Shown: one piece after another, positions 16,306 to 24,601 of the stretch
Position numbering within the stretch: the first letter of the stretch is position 1
How the letters are laid out: each line of letters begins with the position of its first letter
DNA from: Acidobacteriota bacterium
GTDB taxonomy: Bacteria > Acidobacteriota > Terriglobia > Terriglobales > Acidobacteriaceae
Direction: 5' to 3'
DNA length: 46,735 bases
Assembly: GCA_021793405.1 (NCBI GenBank)
Contig: JAJYSV010000031.1
Span: 1 to 46,735 of the forward strand
Notes under the pieces: model-generated
The model's database searches: none
What the model was told of the DNA's origin: nothing
The model's input: only the letters and a program-made list of their open reading frames with translations
Position numbers and translations under genes: made by a program

Positions 16306-17923
16306 GGTCGTCCGCCTTTCGTTCCATGATGCGCACGCCATCTACGTCCTGCACGACCCGATAGTGCGATTCCAGGTAGGGTTCGAGAATGAAACCGCCG
16401 ACAGGCCGGTACATCGTCGAGGAATAGAAATTGGCAGCCGCCTTTGTCTGAAAGCTCGCGTCCCACAGGACATATTTGACCTTGTGTTGGTCCAGGATCT
16501 GGATGACCTCTTGAAACTGGGAGGGAGTGTTGTAGTTATAGATCAGAAGGCTGTAGCGTGTCGGATTTGTTGTGGCGGAGAGGAAGTAATACATCGGGCA
16601 ATACGGGTAGGAGAAGATCTCTGTCCCAGGGGCGACATGGCTATCCAGAAACATGAGCACCGGATCCGGCTTGAACATGGCGACCGGTCCCACGCGGGTG
16701 GGTACGGAATACGCACAGAGGACAATGAACAGGTTGACGACAGCCAATGCACAAGCACTGATCGTAAGAAGCTGCAGCGTCAATTCAGTGATCTTTCCCC
16801 GATATTCACCCAGGAAGTACACGCATAGAATAATCAGCAACGGGGAACCAGATGTGAGATGAGCTATGTCCCGTCTGTGAAACTCAGACAGCCACAAAGC
16901 CCACCCGCAAAACCAATACAGCAGAATCTCCGGTCTCAGGTTCTCTTTGCCACGGGGAATGCCAAGGAGGGGTACCAGCGCAGGAAGCGCCGCGACAAAG
17001 AGGAACGGCAGGATCAAGACCACTCCCAGTGGAATTAACCATCGGATGCCGTGGACCGGGACAATCCAATGAGTCCAAAACTGCGAGATGCCCGTCGCAT
17101 ACGGTACGGCATTCACTGCGCTGTAGTGCTGGGAGGGCCATACGAAGTTCATGTACGTCAGATCCCGTAGGGCCCCCTGGCCCCAGAAATAGAGAAGAAC
17201 AAGCGCAACCACTGCGCTATAGCTCGCAAGAACGATGCCCAGCGCTGATAGCGAGGCTGACCGCCGCTGGCGCTGTATCCAGAGCCATGCCAGGAAAGCA
17301 AACAGCAGCAGCAACCCCTTGGGCTGCAGGATGCAGGTTGTCACGGCCACTCCGGCGCCTGCGGCGACCAGCAGAATGTTCCGGTGTGTGTCCTGCCATA
17401 GCACGATGCAAACGATCGACAGCAGCGCGAAGAAGTTGCTGTCTACGTGATGGTTCACCATCGGCCATATCGTGCTGAAATAAACACCCACCAACAGGAC
17501 GGGAGGGAGAAGCCGGTATCTTCCGCATACCCGGCGTGACAGAAAGTACATCGACAGAAACGTCCCAAGGGATGTCACATAGAGGCAGATACGCTCCGCC
17601 AGAAAGGTTGCGCCGAACAGCTTGAAAAATGCCGCCAGCCAGTAGAAGCTGCCTGGCCCCATCACCTCAAAGAAGTCGCGGGCGAAAACCTGGCCGTGAA
17701 TGATCCTCACCGCACCGTAGACAATTGTTCCCTCGTCGGTTGCCTTCCAGATAACTCGCAGGAATGGCAAGAAATAGATCGCGGCGCAGAGAGCAAACAG
17801 AAAATAACGGATGTAGGGCCGAGCAGACGAGGTCTTGCCCGGCGCGTGAATGGGCGCGGGAGCAGCGCTCACTTCGCGGTCGCCGCGATGCGTGTCGGGC
17901 AGCTCTTGGAGGCTTACTTCCAC
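16292..17923 (-). CDS. Multi-pass membrane protein, GT-C glycosyltransferase-like
   Basis: A protein of 543 residues with about ten hydrophobic segments and no homologous soluble domain recognised. The pattern DEGTIVYGAVRIIHGQVFARDFFEVMGPG after the first membrane helix resembles the first periplasmic loop of lipid-linked-sugar glycosyltransferases (GT-C/PMT type), with the acidic D-E pair. A late segment MYYFLSATTNPTRYSLL is typical of this group. I take a GTG at 17923 as start; a frame to 18043 exists but would overlap the GT2 gene by 83 bases. It sits between a GtrB-like GT2 and a methyltransferase, which suggests one glycan-transfer pathway. Confidence 0.65.
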   Translation of the reverse strand: MEVSLQELPDTHRGDREVSAAPAPIHAPGKTSSARPYIRYFLFALCAAIYFLPFLRVIWKATDEGTIVYGAVRIIHGQVFARDFFEVMGPGSFYWLAAFFKLFGATFLAERICLYVTSLGTFLSMYFLSRRVCGRYRLLPPVLLVGVYFSTIWPMVNHHVDSNFFALLSIVCIVLWQDTHRNILLVAAGAGVAVTTCILQPKGLLLLFAFLAWLWIQRQRRSASLSALGIVLASYSAVVALVLLYFWGQGALRDLTYMNFVWPSQHYSAVNAVPYATGISQFWTHWIVPVHGIRWLIPLGVVLILPFLFVAALPALVPLLGIPRGKENLRPEILLYWFCGWALWLSEFHRRDIAHLTSGSPLLIILCVYFLGEYRGKITELTLQLLTISACALAVVNLFIVLCAYSVPTRVGPVAMFKPDPVLMFLDSHVAPGTEIFSYPYCPMYYFLSATTNPTRYSLLIYNYNTPSQFQEVIQILDQHKVKYVLWDASFQTKAAANFYSSTMYRPVGGFILEPYLESHYRVVQDVDGVRIMERKADDHAGH

Positions 17924-17960
17924 GGTTGTTCCATCCCAGAGATTCGCATGGCCAAGCTGG

Positions 17961-19025
17961 TTACGCCCGGACGCCGGCAAACGGCTGGATCGAGATCGAG
18001 GCGGCAACTTCCGGAACAGGGCGCTCAGTGTCGTCGATCGCAATGCAAGCGATTGCGGGAACGGACTCGGCCAGGATGACGGCGCGCGGCAGAGAAATTT
18101 CAGCCAGGGAAACGTTGCGCGCTTCCGTCACAACGTACAGCGGCCGCTTTTTCGCTTCTTCGTAATTTTTGGCGACATAATCGCCGATGGCGCCAAGCGC
18201 CAGCAATATCATTCCGGAGAAAACGCATTGCAATGCAACCACGGAAGCCCATCCGGGCACAAGCGCATGGGTCCAGATCGCCAGATACATCACTCGCAGC
18301 AGATATAGGAACCCGGCACCACTGAGTATGCAGCCCGCCCCAATGCTGATGCGCAACGGAAAGGCAGAGAACGAAGTGATCCCGGTCCAGGCGAATCGCA
18401 GCATCTTCAGAAATGGATAATGGGTTTGTCCGGCGGCCCGCGGCTGCCGGTCGAACGGAAGCATCGCTTCCTTCAACCCCAGCCATGCCACCATGCCGCG
18501 CATATACCGGTGTTGCTCCCGCAGAGAGCGGATGGCCAGCACGGCCCTGCGGCTGAACAGGCGAAAGTCTCCCACGTCGGGAGTCAGCGGCTGCTCTGCC
18601 ATGCGCGACAGAACTCGATAGTAGAGCTTCGATGTCCACTGCTTGAACCGCGTCTCTCCTTCGCGGGAGTTACGCCGCGGCGATACGATATCGTAGCCTT
18701 GTTCGAACAGATCGAGCATTTGCGGCAGCAATTCCGGAGGGTCCTGCAGGTCCGCATCCATCACCACCACGGCATCTCCGTTGGCGAAATCCAACCCTGC
18801 CGTCACCGCGGCCTGGTGGCCAAAGTTGCGGCTGAACCGGAGCAGCTTGACACGCTCATCTCTCCATGACTCGCGTCCCAGGATCTCCGGCGTTGCATCC
18901 GTGCTGCCATCATCGACAAAAATCGCTTCCCACGCCACTTCGCGGAGCGTGTCGCGGAGACGCTCCAGCATCAGAGGCACTGTCTGCGCCTCATTCAGGA
19001 CCGGAATGACGATGGAAAGTAGCAT
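17961..19025 (-). CDS. GT2 family glycosyltransferase, polyprenyl-phosphate type
   Basis: A 354-residue membrane-anchored GT-A glycosyltransferase of the DPM1/GtrB/ArnC group, which moves a sugar from a nucleotide donor to polyprenyl phosphate at the inner face of the membrane. It shows VFVDDGSTD near 40, NFGHQAAVTAGLDFA, the metal-binding MDADLQDPPELL near 95-105, and two C-terminal membrane helices (about 230-305). ATG 19025 is better placed behind AGGGA than a GTG at 19031. It is followed by a GT-C-like protein and preceded, 126 bases away, by the pilin genes. Confidence 0.85.
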   Translation of the reverse strand: MLLSIVIPVLNEAQTVPLMLERLRDTLREVAWEAIFVDDGSTDATPEILGRESWRDERVKLLRFSRNFGHQAAVTAGLDFANGDAVVVMDADLQDPPELLPQMLDLFEQGYDIVSPRRNSREGETRFKQWTSKLYYRVLSRMAEQPLTPDVGDFRLFSRRAVLAIRSLREQHRYMRGMVAWLGLKEAMLPFDRQPRAAGQTHYPFLKMLRFAWTGITSFSAFPLRISIGAGCILSGAGFLYLLRVMYLAIWTHALVPGWASVVALQCVFSGMILLALGAIGDYVAKNYEEAKKRPLYVVTEARNVSLAEISLPRAVILAESVPAIACIAIDDTERPVPEVAASISIQPFAGVRA

Positions 19026-19094
19026 ACCCACATCCCTGTAGAAAGCTTGTGAAGCAACGCAGAAAAAGAGCCTGCAATCCGAGTCTTCTCAAAT

Positions 19095-19123
19095 CTTCTC
19101 TGCCCGAAAGAACGACAGAGAAG
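19095..19123 (-). terminator. Hairpin downstream of the first Flp pilin
   Basis: CTTCTCTG (19095-19102) and CAGAGAAG (19116-19123) form an eight-pair stem with a 13-base loop. It lies just after the pilin stop at 19152 on the minus strand. There is no clean T run, so it may slow or protect the message rather than end it fully. Confidence 0.4.
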
Positions 19124-19151
19124 TTGTTGCACCGACCTTACCTCGCGACAA

Positions 19152-19367
19152 CTAACCGAGGGCGCTGATTATGGCTGCGCCCATTGTGCTGAAAGTCGTG
19201 TTGAGCACCCCGGCCAGCGTCGTCATCCCGGCAGTCATTGCGAAGGCGACCGTCGCAATCGCCAGCCCATACTCGACCAGGTCCTGGCCTCTCTCGTCCT
19301 TGAGAAGATGCCACTTTGCAATCAGTTTGATAAAGACATTCTGCGTGTGATAGGTTCCCGGTTTCAT
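19152..19367 (-). CDS. flp: Flp family type IVb pilin
   Basis: A 71-residue prepilin. After a leader of about 27 residues comes the Flp core: DERGQDLVEYGLAIATVAFAM, with the G/Q-D processing region and the Glu-Tyr pair (E5-Y6 of the mature pilin), then the hydrophobic assembly helix. The prepilin peptidase of this locus (34609-35124) would cleave it. The second pilin at 19600 lies upstream on the same strand. A GGAGG-like site (GTTGGAGG) precedes its ATG. A weak sigma54-like site (CGGCACACACTGCGC on the minus strand, 19415-19429) is possible. Confidence 0.88.
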   Translation of the reverse strand: MKPGTYHTQNVFIKLIAKWHLLKDERGQDLVEYGLAIATVAFAMTAGMTTLAGVLNTTFSTMGAAIISALG

Positions 19368-19599
19368 TAGATGGGTCCTCCAACCGTGGCCCGCGCTTGG
19401 TACCGTATTTCAAGGCGCAGTGTGTGCCGCCGAATTATCTCTCCGCCGATAGAAATCTCGCACCGTTTGTACGTCATGCGATGCCAGAGTCAACGGAAGT
19501 CAAGGTGGGAGAAGACGCCTGGTGCCTGGCTGAGTCAAGCGTCTCTCCCGAAAAGTAGGACAGAGTTGCTGCTGTTGTACAGCCTTATTTCGGTGGTAA

Positions 19600-19806
19600 T
19601 TACGCAATGGCGGTGGTCAGATTGCCGCCGATGGTCTTGAAAGCAAGGTTGATATCGGTGGCCAGCGTAGTCATGCCGGCCGTCACTGCGAACGCGACAA
19701 ACGCGATCAACAGGGCGTACTCGATCAGGTCCTGTCCCTCTTCGCCCTTGACTGCATCCTTCAGTAGGTCCATCTTTACTGACAGTTTGATAAGTAGATC
19801 TTTCAT
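19600..19806 (-). CDS. flp: Flp family type IVb pilin
   Basis: A 68-residue prepilin with KGEEGQDLIEYALLIAFVAFAVTAGM: cleavage after the G in EEG, then mature QDLIEYALL with Glu and Tyr at the expected places and the long hydrophobic helix. It resembles the pilin at 19152 through the core and both genes end with a related sequence, indicating duplication. A sigma54-type promoter (19872-19887) lies upstream. Having two pilins may give a major and a minor subunit; which is major cannot be seen. Confidence 0.9.
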   Translation of the reverse strand: MKDLLIKLSVKMDLLKDAVKGEEGQDLIEYALLIAFVAFAVTAGMTTLATDINLAFKTIGGNLTTAIA

Positions 19807-19871
19807 GTGACATGTTCTCCCGTTCTATTTGGATTGGTGTTCCAGCCATAGGCTGGTGTTGCCCTATCTAA

Positions 19872-19887
19872 TGCAAACGGAGAACCA
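19872..19887 (-). promoter_or_regulatory. Sigma54 (RpoN) promoter of the Flp pilin
   Basis: The minus strand reads TGGTTCTCCGTTTGCA. GG and GC are separated by exactly ten bases, as required for -24/-12, and the -12 half TTGC is perfect; the -24 half (TGGTTC) departs from TGGCAC at two bases. The expected start near 19860 gives a leader of about 55 bases before ATG 19806. An NtrC-type activator gene is present at 35697. Confidence 0.55.
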
Positions 19888-20140
19888 TTTGCCCGAATCC
19901 CTGTAACGCAATCAATCCAACGATTTACGAATTTCATGATTGCTCGTGGATGTGAACGGCAGTTTACGGGTGATCTGGGCAGATACCCCCCGTATACACG
20001 GTACGAAACGGTTACCATTGGCGTGGGCTCACGTATGTCATTGATTGAATAGGAGTTCCAACCATACAAGAAGTCTTCGCGGGAGCTTCGCCGAAGTGAT
20101 GTCGATGGGAACCAAATTCGGGAGCGAATAGAACAGTTTT

Positions 20141-20226
20141 GTCATCCTGAGCCGCAGGCGAAGAACCTCGCGGTTGACTGCCAAAACGCGAGATCCTTCG
20201 CTTCACTCCGCTCAGCTCAGGACGAC
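20141..20226. repeat. REP-like inverted element
   Basis: Two facing arms, GTCATCCTGAGC at the left end and its near complement GCTCAGGACGAC at the right end, enclose a GC-rich centre with CGCG at both sides. The right arm contains GATCCTTCGCTTC, the reverse of the element at 105-129. It lies 30 bases beyond the last gene (DUF192) of the cpaB operon and could fold into a long hairpin that ends or protects that transcript. Confidence 0.6.
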
Positions 20227-20255
20227 AAACCGTAGGTTGGCAGGATGTGAGCAAA

Positions 20256-20666
20256 TCAATCGGCGGGAGAGAATTCAAGCTGGTCTCCCGCTTTCGTCTG
20301 CGTGTCGCGAACCGCGCCGGAGGCAAGCTCGATGACAGAATGCGCGGAGAGACAGGCCGACAGGCGCCACGCCGGCACATGGCTCCTCACCTTTTTCACT
20401 CGATGCTTGCGGTCGATGTAGACCAGATCGATCGGGAAGCGCATGCCGAAGGTATGCACGGCTTCACAGGGAACGATCCAGAGGCCTTCTCCCGGATCGA
20501 GGCCCTTGCGTCCCAGCAAGCCTTTGCCGCGCCTGGCGCCGCGGTCCGCCACTTCCACCCGTTCGGCAAGCACCGCCTGGCGGGTCAGATTCAAAATCTT
20601 CAGCCGGACACCGGGTTTTGCATGGCGTCTGGCACGACGGTCCGATATCCAACGAATCAGATTCAT
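20256..20666 (-). CDS. DUF192 family protein
   Basis: A 136-residue protein covering the DUF192 domain: GLLGRKGL, GEGLWIVPCEAVHTFGMRFPIDLVYIDRKHRV and the C-terminal VIELASG with GDQLEF. The biochemical role of the family is not established. It lacks an obvious signal peptide. It is the last gene of the cpaB-cpaC-BIG2 group, 24 bases after the BIG2 gene. A second DUF192 gene occurs in the other Tad block at 29224. Confidence 0.85.
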   Translation of the reverse strand: MNLIRWISDRRARRHAKPGVRLKILNLTRQAVLAERVEVADRGARRGKGLLGRKGLDPGEGLWIVPCEAVHTFGMRFPIDLVYIDRKHRVKKVRSHVPAWRLSACLSAHSVIELASGAVRDTQTKAGDQLEFSPAD

Positions 20667-20690
20667 TCGGTTGCCTTGGATCGTCGCGTC

Positions 20691-21707
20691 TCAGTTGAAG
20701 ATTGCGCCGACAGTGACGTTACCAATAGTGCCGGTTTGAGGATTGGGCGCGGGCATCGCTATTGTGCAGGAGTATGGGTCGCCTGTCACTGGGGTGCAGT
20801 TACTCGACCAACCTCCAAACGACGGGGCTGGTGAAGGGCTCCGATTCGGCGTAGTTAAGGTGACTGTAACGCCGACGGGAACGTTCGCCGTGCATAAGGA
20901 AGCTGAGGCTCCTACAGAACAATTGATCGCGGTTACGATAGAGGTGCTTCCGGGCAAAATATAGGACGCAGTGACTGACGCGAGAGACTCGTTCGCTCCC
21001 ACCTTGTAGACGGTGAGGGTTGGGAGAGTGACGGTGCCAGGGGAACTTGCGCTTATAAAGGTGGCGGTTGCACTTACGGTCGGATTGGTCGATGGTGGCG
21101 TTGCTGGCGGCGTGTACAGTGCCGTGATCGTGGTGGTTCCCGAGCTTATGGCCGTTGCGAGACCGGATGAATCGATCTTCGCTACGAAGACATCGCTTGA
21201 ACCCCATGTAACCAAGCTTGTCAGATCTTGCGTCGCGGGACTTCCAGTGTAGGATCCGATCGCGATGTACTGGCTAGTCTCTCCGATATTACCGACCTCT
21301 TGAGAACCCGGCAGGATAGTTATCGAGGTGAGGGTATGAGCGGTCGTACCTGAACCTGTAACTGCGAGGGTTGCGCTGGAGCTTACAGGGCCATTGAACC
21401 CCGTTGCGCTGGCTGTGATCGTTGTTGTGCCCGCCCCGACAGCCGTTGCTACTCCGGAAGCGCTGACGGTTGCCACGGATGGAGTGCTGGAGGCCCAGGT
21501 CACCGTGCTCGTTATAGTCTGTGTCGAAGGGTGGCTCGCATTGCCGTATTTCCCGACCGCGGTGAATTGCGCAGTCTGACCCACCGTCAGAGATTGAGAT
21601 GTTGGCGTAACCTGAACGGAATCCAGCCCGGAAGGGTTCCCGCATCCGGCAAGGAGCAGAATCAGGCAACTGAGCGAAAACGCCTTGAAATGACGGTAAT
21701 ATAACAT
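20691..21707 (-). CDS. Lipoprotein with BIG2 Ig-like domains
   Basis: A 338-residue predicted lipoprotein. The signal ends with lipobox LLLAGC (Cys22). Two BIG2-type Ig-like domains follow (about 30-118 and 125-225), recognised by VTPTSQSLTVGQTAQFTAVG, TWASSTPSVATVSASGVATAVGAGTTTI and the parallel TWGSSDVFVAKIDSSGLATAISSGTTTI. The C-terminal part (about 245-338) contains four Cys and a GGWSSNC segment like InlB B-repeats. It is likely on the cell surface. ATG 21707 has GGGAGG ahead; a longer frame does not. Its place between cpaC and DUF192 suggests a pilus-linked or adhesive role, which is inference. Confidence 0.82.
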   Translation of the reverse strand: MLYYRHFKAFSLSCLILLLAGCGNPSGLDSVQVTPTSQSLTVGQTAQFTAVGKYGNASHPSTQTITSTVTWASSTPSVATVSASGVATAVGAGTTTITASATGFNGPVSSSATLAVTGSGTTAHTLTSITILPGSQEVGNIGETSQYIAIGSYTGSPATQDLTSLVTWGSSDVFVAKIDSSGLATAISSGTTTITALYTPPATPPSTNPTVSATATFISASSPGTVTLPTLTVYKVGANESLASVTASYILPGSTSIVTAINCSVGASASLCTANVPVGVTVTLTTPNRSPSPAPSFGGWSSNCTPVTGDPYSCTIAMPAPNPQTGTIGNVTVGAIFN

Positions 21708-21738
21708 GTATGCCTCCCGAGGCATTTCTAGTCTTAGA

Positions 21739-21756
21739 GGGCCGCATCCGCGGCCC
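21739..21756 (-). terminator. Intercistronic hairpin after cpaC
   Basis: GGGCCGC (21739-21745) and GCGGCCC (21750-21756) form a perfect seven-pair stem with a four-base loop between cpaC and the BIG2 gene. No T run follows on the minus strand, so it is more likely an attenuator or RNA-processing/stability element than a full stop. Confidence 0.45.
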
Positions 21757-21826
21757 CATCCCAAGATGGATTTCTCAGCAATCTTGCAAAAATCCGAGAG
21801 CCTTGTGGCGCTCGCTATTACGGCAT

Positions 21827-23392
21827 CTACTGCATTCCACCGCCGCCGGACATGCTAGCGCCGGAACCGCCGCCGCTACCACCACTCCCGCTGCCGTACC
21901 CTGTTCCTACCGTTAGCGGTGTTTCTGGCTTCATGCTCTCGATCAATTTCTCAATAGGCATGGTAGGGGGCGAGGGCGGAAGTGGCTTGGCGCCGGTTAC
22001 ATTCGCGCCCGGCGTCGTCATGGGCATATTAGAATTAGACGGCAGGAACGATCGCGGATAATGCAACGCTGGAAGCGGTTCACCCGCAGGAATCGGAGCG
22101 ACGATTTCCGCCGTCACTATCACCATGAGTTCAGTGTTTGTCTTGGTCTTGGAGACCGACTGGAAGAATTTGCCAAGAATGGGGATATCTCCGATGAACG
22201 GGATCTTCTGAAAGGTATCGGATTCACGATTATCTAGCAGTCCACCAATAGCAAAGCTCTGCCCATCTCGTACCTCAACCTCCGTGTTCACGTTACGGAC
22301 GTCTATGGCCGGAATCGTAAACCCAGAAACCTGCACGGCATTGGTAAAATCCAGGGAACTGACCTCAGGAGCGACCTGGAGACGGATCGTGTTGCGAGGG
22401 GTAACGGTGGGGATGAAGTTCAGTCGTACTCCATATTCCTTGAACATGATGGTAACTGCGGCTCCGGCGCCTCCGGTGACTCCCTGCACCACTGGATACG
22501 GATATTCTCCACCGGCCAGAAAGCTTGCCTGTTTGCCGTCCTCCGCCAACACGTTTGGCTCGGCGAGGACCTGCACCACCCCCCTGCTTTCCAGAGCCTG
22601 GAGGGTAGCCCCCAGATTGATGTCCGGTCGGAAAAAGAAGAGGTTCAGCGCATTCGATACAATTGTACTGGCGGGTTGGCCCCCACCCGGAGGGTTCACC
22701 GTTGGCGGACTGAACTGCCCCGTGGTCACCGAGCCGATGGTATTGGTCGCGCCGGTACTGAACAGATTCATGCCGAGCTGGTTGGTCAATGTTCGATCCA
22801 CGCTGGCAAAGCGCACCTTCAAGAGAATCTGCGGCTTCGACGCCGGAACATCCACATAGAGCAGATTGACGACTTTGCCCGCGGTGGATGCGATTTGGAC
22901 CGCGCGCTGCGAGCTATTGAGGTCCTTCACCGTGCCACGCACGAAGACGATGCCGTCCTCGGAGTCTACTTTCACGTGCTGTCCAGGAAGCTCCATCCGC
23001 AGCTCACGCCGTATCCCGGTCAGCGCGTCGTTCTGCGCAGAGGAACTCGGACGCACCACGACCTTGAAGAATTGCCGTCCGCCTTGTGCTTCCCAAACAA
23101 TCAGGCTCGTGACTCCGGGGGCCTTTCCATTCACCATGACCTCGGTTGGACTGGTCGCGCTTGCCTCGGCGATATCGCCAAAGCCAACGGCGATCCGCAC
23201 AATCGGCTGGGTAGTGTCGACCAGCACCGATTGTCCCACCGTGACGAAGAGCTCATTGGCCAAGTCCTGGCTGGCGACCTGGGTCGGTTGTTGAGCAGCA
23301 GGTTGGGCCTGCGCCCCAATTTCGGGTGCCGCGCAGACCGCGCACGCCAAGAGACAAAAAGAAATAAGGATGAAGCCGATTCTCGCTCTCAC
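21827..23392 (-). CDS. cpaC: Tad pilus secretin CpaC/RcpA
   Basis: A 521-residue outer-membrane secretin that forms the exit channel of the Flp pilus. A signal peptide ends near AQA (27-30). The N-terminal pilus-assembly domain (about 45-110) contains VTVGQSVLVDT; a BON-like stretch follows (about 110-185), then the secretin domain (about 190-440) with the VEVRDGQSFAIGGLL and FIGDIPILGKFF signature. The C-terminal tail is Gly/Ser-rich, which is unusual. It overlaps cpaB by four bases (ATGA). Transcription likely comes from the sigma54 promoter ahead of cpaB. Confidence 0.93.
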   Translation of the reverse strand: MRARIGFILISFCLLACAVCAAPEIGAQAQPAAQQPTQVASQDLANELFVTVGQSVLVDTTQPIVRIAVGFGDIAEASATSPTEVMVNGKAPGVTSLIVWEAQGGRQFFKVVVRPSSSAQNDALTGIRRELRMELPGQHVKVDSEDGIVFVRGTVKDLNSSQRAVQIASTAGKVVNLLYVDVPASKPQILLKVRFASVDRTLTNQLGMNLFSTGATNTIGSVTTGQFSPPTVNPPGGGQPASTIVSNALNLFFFRPDINLGATLQALESRGVVQVLAEPNVLAEDGKQASFLAGGEYPYPVVQGVTGGAGAAVTIMFKEYGVRLNFIPTVTPRNTIRLQVAPEVSSLDFTNAVQVSGFTIPAIDVRNVNTEVEVRDGQSFAIGGLLDNRESDTFQKIPFIGDIPILGKFFQSVSKTKTNTELMVIVTAEIVAPIPAGEPLPALHYPRSFLPSNSNMPMTTPGANVTGAKPLPPSPPTMPIEKLIESMKPETPLTVGTGYGSGSGGSGGGSGASMSGGGGMQ

Positions 23393-24234
23393 TCTGATTC
23401 CCCGTGCGAGGCAAATTTTGATTCACTTTTTTTCGATCCATTGAAGACTTCGATCACGTAGACATGAGAAGCAGGAGTCCGGCGGACCCTCCGCGGACCG
23501 GGCGGCCCCACTGGATCGCTAGTGTGTCCGTAGAGTTGGGCCAAGTCTGTTCCCGCTGTCTTGGCCAGTTTCGTATCCAGAGGATTCCGCAAGACAAGCT
23601 GAATTTTTGTTTGATTGCTGGCGAGGCTCAGCGCCTCCGCCTGCTCCGGAGTCACCAGCAGGTTGACCACCTGGACCTGTTGCGGCTTCCCTTCCGCGTC
23701 CCGCTGTATGTCCGTCCCGGCGGAAAGGACCTGAATGTTCTGCAGCAGCGTCCTTACTTGCCACGCTTGTGTTGAATTGTTCTGCGTCCCCGGAGGATTG
23801 CCGGAGATCAGCACGTCAACCCGCAACCCTGGCGTTACGAACCCCGCCACGCCCACGACTTGATCGACTTTCACCGCGCAAGCGCGCATTCCGTCGGGAA
23901 TCGTTGCCGCGAGTCCGCCGCCGGACCCCTTCGGGGCCAGCCGGTTTTCCAGAATAGGCTCACCTTTGTAAATTTCGGAGATCACGCCTCGGCCAATCAC
24001 GTCCGCTGGCTTGAGGATGGCGCCTTGCGGAGCCGCTCCCACCACGTCGATGGTCGTCAGATCGGCATTGCGAAGAACGGTCCCCAGTTTGATATCCGTT
24101 CCAGCGGCGACCACCCGTGTGGTCTTTTGCGGCGCCGCTCCGAGGCGGCCCCCGACAACCCGGTAGACGAGATAGCTGCATGCAATCGCAATGACGAACG
24201 CGATCAATAGAATACCTGTTAATCTTCGGTTCAT
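23389..24234 (-). CDS. cpaB: Flp pilus assembly protein CpaB/RcpC
   Basis: A 281-residue periplasmic protein anchored by an N-terminal helix (about 7-27). The SAF domain (about 38-100) has VVAAGTDIKLGTVL and an IYKGEPILENRL block. The RcpC domain follows with the MRACAVKVDQVVGVAGFVTPGLRVDVL signature and VNLLVTPEQAEALSLA. It is thought to stabilise or position the secretin. It is the first gene of the minus-strand cpaB-cpaC-BIG2-DUF192 group and has a consensus sigma54 promoter 57 bases upstream. Confidence 0.92.
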   Translation of the reverse strand: MNRRLTGILLIAFVIAIACSYLVYRVVGGRLGAAPQKTTRVVAAGTDIKLGTVLRNADLTTIDVVGAAPQGAILKPADVIGRGVISEIYKGEPILENRLAPKGSGGGLAATIPDGMRACAVKVDQVVGVAGFVTPGLRVDVLISGNPPGTQNNSTQAWQVRTLLQNIQVLSAGTDIQRDAEGKPQQVQVVNLLVTPEQAEALSLASNQTKIQLVLRNPLDTKLAKTAGTDLAQLYGHTSDPVGPPGPRRVRRTPASHVYVIEVFNGSKKSESKFASHGESE

Positions 24235-24601
24235 TCAGGCACCTGCTGGAACTGGATGTGAAGTCAGACTGGATTTCTACACAACCCACCGCAATTGTTG
24301 TGCCAAAAGAAGCAGGCCCGCCGAATGAGGGGTTTAGCGGCCAAGCGGGAAAACAGGTGTGAACACGTGTATACCACTCAGCATTGCTGTGTAGCCGCGC
24401 AGACACGCCTGAGACGGCGCGCTCCAAGTTTGCAGGGACTTACGGCCAAATCAGTTGGTCTGAGAATTGCTGTTGTATCTTGCTGAGTCCTGGCGGGAAG
24501 ATGTATCCACGCTTGCAGTCGCAACAAAGTGCCTCTTTCTGCCTGAGACGACGAGTCACAGCCACTGGAACGCGCGTCCTGGAGTGGGAGTTTACTCTGC
24601 A
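24235..24601. other. Divergent control region between cpaB and the TonB-like gene
   Basis: The 367 bases hold the cpaB sigma54 promoter (24291-24305) and, 61 bases further upstream, a GTATACACG motif on the minus strand (24366-24374) that is also found upstream of the pilin. No convincing promoter was recognised for the plus-strand gene. Confidence 0.5.
24291..24305 (-). promoter_or_regulatory. Sigma54 (RpoN) promoter of cpaB, perfect consensus
   Basis: The minus strand reads TGGCACAACAATTGC, an exact match to the RpoN consensus TGGCAC-N5-TTGC. The predicted start near 24279 gives a leader of about 45 bases before ATG 24234. Confidence 0.8.

Larger units (their letters stand above)
19807..20255. 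other. Intergenic interval before the Flp pilins
   Basis: These 449 bases separate the pilins from the end of the cpaB-cpaC operon. They contain the sigma54 promoter (19872-19887), a possible activator site CCGTATACACGG (19990-20001) and the REP-like element (20141-20226). No gene was recognised. Confidence 0.5.

Noticed and set aside
17924-18043. Longer N-terminus of the GT-C-like protein
   Set aside because: It would overlap the GT2 gene by 83 bases and the added residues look like an antisense or out-of-frame translation.
19415-19429. Sigma54-like site upstream of the first pilin (CGGCACACACTGCGC)
   Set aside because: Spacing fits, but the -12 half is GCGC rather than TTGC and the first T is missing; too weak to list as a promoter.
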